DNA of 45,440 nucleotides from Bacillota bacterium (GTDB taxonomy: Bacteria; Bacillota; Sulfobacillia; JACIYH01). Shown here piece by piece: positions 43,047 to 45,440 of this stretch. The DNA lies in NCBI GenBank assembly GCA_040757085.1, contig JBFLXJ010000022.1, forward strand, positions 1 to 45,440. The letters are read 5' to 3'. Position 1 is the first letter of the stretch. Each line of letters begins with the position of its first letter. Position numbers and translations under genes: made by a program. Under the pieces are notes generated by a model. The model was not told the origin of the DNA. It saw nothing but the letters and a program-made list of their open reading frames with translations, and made no database searches.

Positions 43047-43086
43047 TTGACGGGGGGCGGCGGTAGTGTTAATGTACTAGTACACT
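43047..43086 (+). promoter_or_regulatory. Promoter and palindromic operator of the GntR-ABC operon
   Basis: TTGACG (43047-43052) and TAATGT (43070-43075) are 17 bases apart. The perfect 12-bp palindrome TGTACTAGTACA (43073-43084) overlaps the -10 and the start site, with AGTGT/ACACT as outer arms. Repression by the GntR protein encoded next is inferred from position and symmetry. Confidence 0.7.
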
Positions 43087-43109
43087 GCCTGACTTTTGGG
43101 AGATGAGCC

Positions 43110-43565
43110 GTGGTCTGGTTGAAGATCGACCCCCACAGCCCCGTACCCATCTACCTGCAACTGGTCGAAGAGGTCAAGAAGGCAGTCGCTTACGGCGCCT
43201 TGACTGCTGGGGACCAGTTGCCCTCGGTGCGGGAACTGTCGGTCCAGCTCACCCTCAACCCCAATACGGTGGCGCGCGCCTACCAGGAACTCGAGCGCCT
43301 GGGGGTAGTGGTCACCCAGCGGGGACGGGGGACTTTTGTGGCCCCCGAGGCTGCAGATCAGGCGCGTCAGGAACAGAAGAGGCGGGTTGCCCAGCTCGTC
43401 CGCAGGCTGGTGGAGGAATCTCGCTGCCTGGGGCTGGGGGATGAGGAGTTGCGTCGCCTGGTAGAGATGGAGCTGACGGCACAGCGGCCCCCGCGGGAGG
43501 TGCCCGGGGATGGGCGTCAGGCAGAAGGCCTCGCCGGCAAGCAGCCAGGAGGTGACGGCGCGTGA
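43110..43565 (+). CDS. GntR-family (YtrA subfamily) transcriptional regulator
   Basis: A 151-residue regulator. The N-terminal winged helix (about 10-75: PIYLQLVEEVKKAV, LPSVRELSVQLTLNPNTVAR, VVVTQRGRGTFVAP) is followed by only a short helical tail, as in YtrA proteins, which repress ABC-transporter operons. GTG 43110 follows GGGAGATGA. It overlaps the ATPase gene by four bases. The two palindromic promoters beside it are the likely targets, which would make it autoregulatory. Confidence 0.9.
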   Translation: MVWLKIDPHSPVPIYLQLVEEVKKAVAYGALTAGDQLPSVRELSVQLTLNPNTVARAYQELERLGVVVTQRGRGTFVAPEAADQARQEQKRRVAQLVRRLVEESRCLGLGDEELRRLVEMELTAQRPPREVPGDGRQAEGLAGKQPGGDGA

Positions 43566-44440
43566 CCGAATACGCCCTGTGGACGGAAGGCTTGCGGAAG
43601 CGATTCGGTGACACCGTGGCGGTTGACGGCATCGACCTCCGGGTGCCCCGGGGGAGCATCTTCGGATTCCTGGGGCCCAACGGTGCGGGCAAGACCACCA
43701 CCATCAAGCTACTCCTGGGGCTCCTGCGCCCGGATGGGGGCAGGTTTGCCGTGCTGGGCCGGGAGGGTCGACCGCAGCCCGATGTGCTGGCGCGTGTGGG
43801 TTACGTCCCCGAGATCCCCGGCCTGTACTCTTACATGACGGCAGGGGATCTGGCCGCCTTCTGCAGCCGGCTGTACCCCAGGTGGGATCAGGGGCTGGTC
43901 GACCGCTACTTGGATTTCTTCCGGTTGCCCCGTAACCGGAAGGTGGGCAGGTTTTCCCGCGGGATGAAGGGTCAGCTTGCCCTGGTGCTGGCCCTGGGGG
44001 CGCGCCCCGACCTGCTCGTGCTGGATGAGCCCACCGCGGGCCTGGATCCGGTGGCCCGCAAACATTTTCTCCAGACGGTACTGGCCGAGGCCACGGCTGC
44101 TGGCCAGACGGTGTTTCTCTCCTCGGACCTGCTGGAAGATGTGGAGCGGGTGGCCGACACCCTGGCCATCATCAGGAATGGCTGCCTGGTGCTCCAGAAG
44201 CCCATGGATGAGGTCAAGATGGGGGAGAAAAAGGTGCGCGTGGTGTTCCAGAACCAGCCGCCTGCCTGGCTGGCCGAAATTCCCGGAGTGAGGCGTGTGC
44301 AAAAGGAGGGGGCAGCCTTCCTGCTCACCGTGACCGGGGGTGTGCCGGCGGTGTTGGAACGGCTGCGCACCGTGCCCCTGTTTGCCCTGGAGGTGATCGA
44401 CCTGACTCTGGATCAGGTGTTCGAGGAGTATTGCGAGTAG
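43562..44440 (+). CDS. ABC transporter ATP-binding protein
   Basis: A 292-residue ATPase with Walker A GPNGAGKTTT, a DrrA/YtrB-like nucleotide domain (FSRGMKGQL, Walker B LLVLDEPTAGLDP) and a short C-terminal domain. In the switch loop, VFLSSDLLEDVERV, the usual His is replaced by Asp. GTG 43562 overlaps the regulator stop (GTGA), so the two are co-translated. It pairs with the permease that follows. Confidence 0.9.
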   Translation: MTEYALWTEGLRKRFGDTVAVDGIDLRVPRGSIFGFLGPNGAGKTTTIKLLLGLLRPDGGRFAVLGREGRPQPDVLARVGYVPEIPGLYSYMTAGDLAAFCSRLYPRWDQGLVDRYLDFFRLPRNRKVGRFSRGMKGQLALVLALGARPDLLVLDEPTAGLDPVARKHFLQTVLAEATAAGQTVFLSSDLLEDVERVADTLAIIRNGCLVLQKPMDEVKMGEKKVRVVFQNQPPAWLAEIPGVRRVQKEGAAFLLTVTGGVPAVLERLRTVPLFALEVIDLTLDQVFEEYCE

Positions 44441-44538
44441 GTGGCAGAGGCACACTGTGCGGCTGGCGGGCCGTGCGGCGGGTCGCCAGGTGGCAGGGGG
44501 CCTGGCGGCGTCGCGCGGTGGCGCGGGAGGTGGGCATT

Positions 44539-45303
44539 GTGGGCAAGCTCTCTGTTCTTGTGGGGAAGGAACTCAGGCAGGTCAGGTGGGTCCTGTGGGT
44601 GGGCCTGGCCGTGACCCTCGTGTTCGGCCTGTCACTTCCCTATTTTTATCGGTTCATGGCTCGGATGGCACCTTCCCTGGGAATGCTGCCCGGTGACCTG
44701 GGCGAACTCTTCCGCCAGCAGCTGGCGGACTACCGGGTGTACCTGTGGGCGAACTGGTACGCCAAGAACCTCTATCAGAACCTGACGGTGATCGCGCTGA
44801 TCCTGGGTGCGGGCGCGGTGGCCGGGGAACGCAGCCGGGGGACCCTGCCTTTCCTGCTCACCCTGCCGGTGACCAGGCGGCAGGTGATCACGGCCAAGGT
44901 CGTTGCCGGTGCCGCGGTCCTTGCTGCGTGCACCGTGGTCCCCACGCTCGCCGTGTGGGCGAGTTCCCCCTGGCTCGGTGGCCAGCGTGCCTTCGGCACT
45001 TTCCTCCTGGGAATGCCGACGGCCTGGGCGGGGGCTCTGGTGGTGCTGGCCGTGGCCATGCTGGCTTCGGCGTTCACCGAGGACGTGGTGAAGGCGGGCA
45101 TCGCTGCGACCGTGGCCTGCCTGGTGCTGGCGGTGCCCGGATGGTTCCGGTCATCCTACCGGCTATCCATATTCTGGCACATGAAGGGGTTTCCCATTGC
45201 GATGGGGCAGGGGTTTCCCTGGCTCTCGCTGCTGGTGCTCCTCGGACTCGCGTTTCTCCTGCTTTGGGCAGGAGCGGTCCTGGTGGCACGCCGCGACCTC
45301 TGA
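44539..45303 (+). CDS. ABC-2 type transporter permease
   Basis: A 254-residue permease with about six helices. The ABC-2 pattern is clear in AGERSRGTLPFLLTLPVTRRQVITAK. Helices include WVLWVGLAVTLVFGLSL near the start and LSLLVLLGLAFLLLWAGAVL at the end. GTG 44539 is chosen because GGGAGG lies eight bases upstream. Earlier in-frame codons from 44431 give an Arg/Trp-rich, unlike N-terminus. It forms the exporter with the ATPase at 43562. Cargo unknown. Confidence 0.85.
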   Translation: MGKLSVLVGKELRQVRWVLWVGLAVTLVFGLSLPYFYRFMARMAPSLGMLPGDLGELFRQQLADYRVYLWANWYAKNLYQNLTVIALILGAGAVAGERSRGTLPFLLTLPVTRRQVITAKVVAGAAVLAACTVVPTLAVWASSPWLGGQRAFGTFLLGMPTAWAGALVVLAVAMLASAFTEDVVKAGIAATVACLVLAVPGWFRSSYRLSIFWHMKGFPIAMGQGFPWLSLLVLLGLAFLLLWAGAVLVARRDL

Positions 45304-45320
45304 TGGGGGGCGGGGTGCAT

Positions 45321-45385
45321 GTTGCCTCAGAATAAAAAGTACTTGTACCACGGATCGTTGCCTCAGAATGAAAGGTACTTGTACT
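45321..45385 (+). repeat. Direct repeat of 28 bases, two copies
   Basis: Two copies, at 45321-45348 and 45358-45385, differ at only two positions and are nine bases apart. Each begins GTTGCCTCAGAAT and ends GTACTTGTAC. The terminal GTACTTGTAC is one base from GTACTAGTAC at the centre of the GntR-type operator. They lie just after the last permease gene. More copies beyond the window cannot be excluded. Confidence 0.8.
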
Positions 45386-45440
45386 CAAGTGGGTTAACCC
45401 CTTTCTGCGAGGACTGGGGTTTGAGCGGAGACGACTGAGT

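Noticed and set aside
45321-45385. CRISPR array or insertion-sequence end
   Set aside because: Two copies with a nine-base gap, no terminal inverted repeats and no transposase in view.

Overview
This window is G+C-rich bacterial DNA, densely coded on both strands, with many GTG and TTG starts and strong GGAGG ribosome sites. It most likely comes from a spore-forming Bacillota of a clostridial-type lineage. The evidence is spoIIE with a Spo0A-like promoter, the tilS-ftsH neighbourhood, a DnaJ with a Cys-rich tail, a CDGEAB-ordered Rnf complex, and a B. subtilis-like PhoP/PhoR pair with TTAAC-type Pho boxes. No phage, transposon, IS element or CRISPR array was seen. Most genes are core metabolism or housekeeping, so the novelty lies in arrangement, fusions, small ORFs and untranslated regions.

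Layout. 1-200: a 5'-cut tRNA-Met, a complete tRNA-Lys and their terminator. 335-1245: an EamA/DMT transporter gene broken by a frameshift. 1314-2527: a promoter, an unidentified structured leader ending in a terminator, and a CorA-type metal channel. 2547-8862: a phosphate regulon, with phoP-phoR and pstS-pstC-pstA on the plus strand and pstB transcribed the other way from a shared intergenic region carrying two Pho-box arrays. 8975-11104: a DUF5685 protein, a J-domain protein with a Cys-rich tail, and a membrane protein, all overlapping or nearly so. 11116-12492 (minus): an HD phosphohydrolase. 12583-18443: spoIIE, a structured intergenic region, tilS and ftsH.

18541-26731 holds two hydroxy-acid oxidation systems around an IclR regulator: a LutB-LutA fusion on the minus strand, and a glcD-glcE-glcF operon ending with a pyruvate-kinase C-terminal-domain protein on the plus strand. 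26747-34392 (minus) is an Rnf operon in the order rseC-like, rnfC, small ORF, rnfD, rnfG, rnfE, rnfA, rnfB, apbE, and a Gx-transporter/NusG-domain-II fusion. The electron carriers and the flavin transferase needed to flavinylate RnfD and RnfG are therefore encoded together.

34570-41191 holds a sugar-nucleotide epimerase, a tandem repeat array, murJ, a macro-domain protein (minus), a small zincin, an amidohydrolase, and thiD-thiE. 41222-45303 holds two divergent ABC-2 exporters with a YtrA-type GntR regulator. Both promoters carry the same palindromic operator. A direct repeat with a related GTAC core lies just past the last gene.

The best candidates for something undescribed are the corA leader RNA, the coupled 26-codon ORF between rnfC and rnfD, the Gx/NusG-II fusion, the overlapping hairpins before tilS, and the repeat array before murJ.
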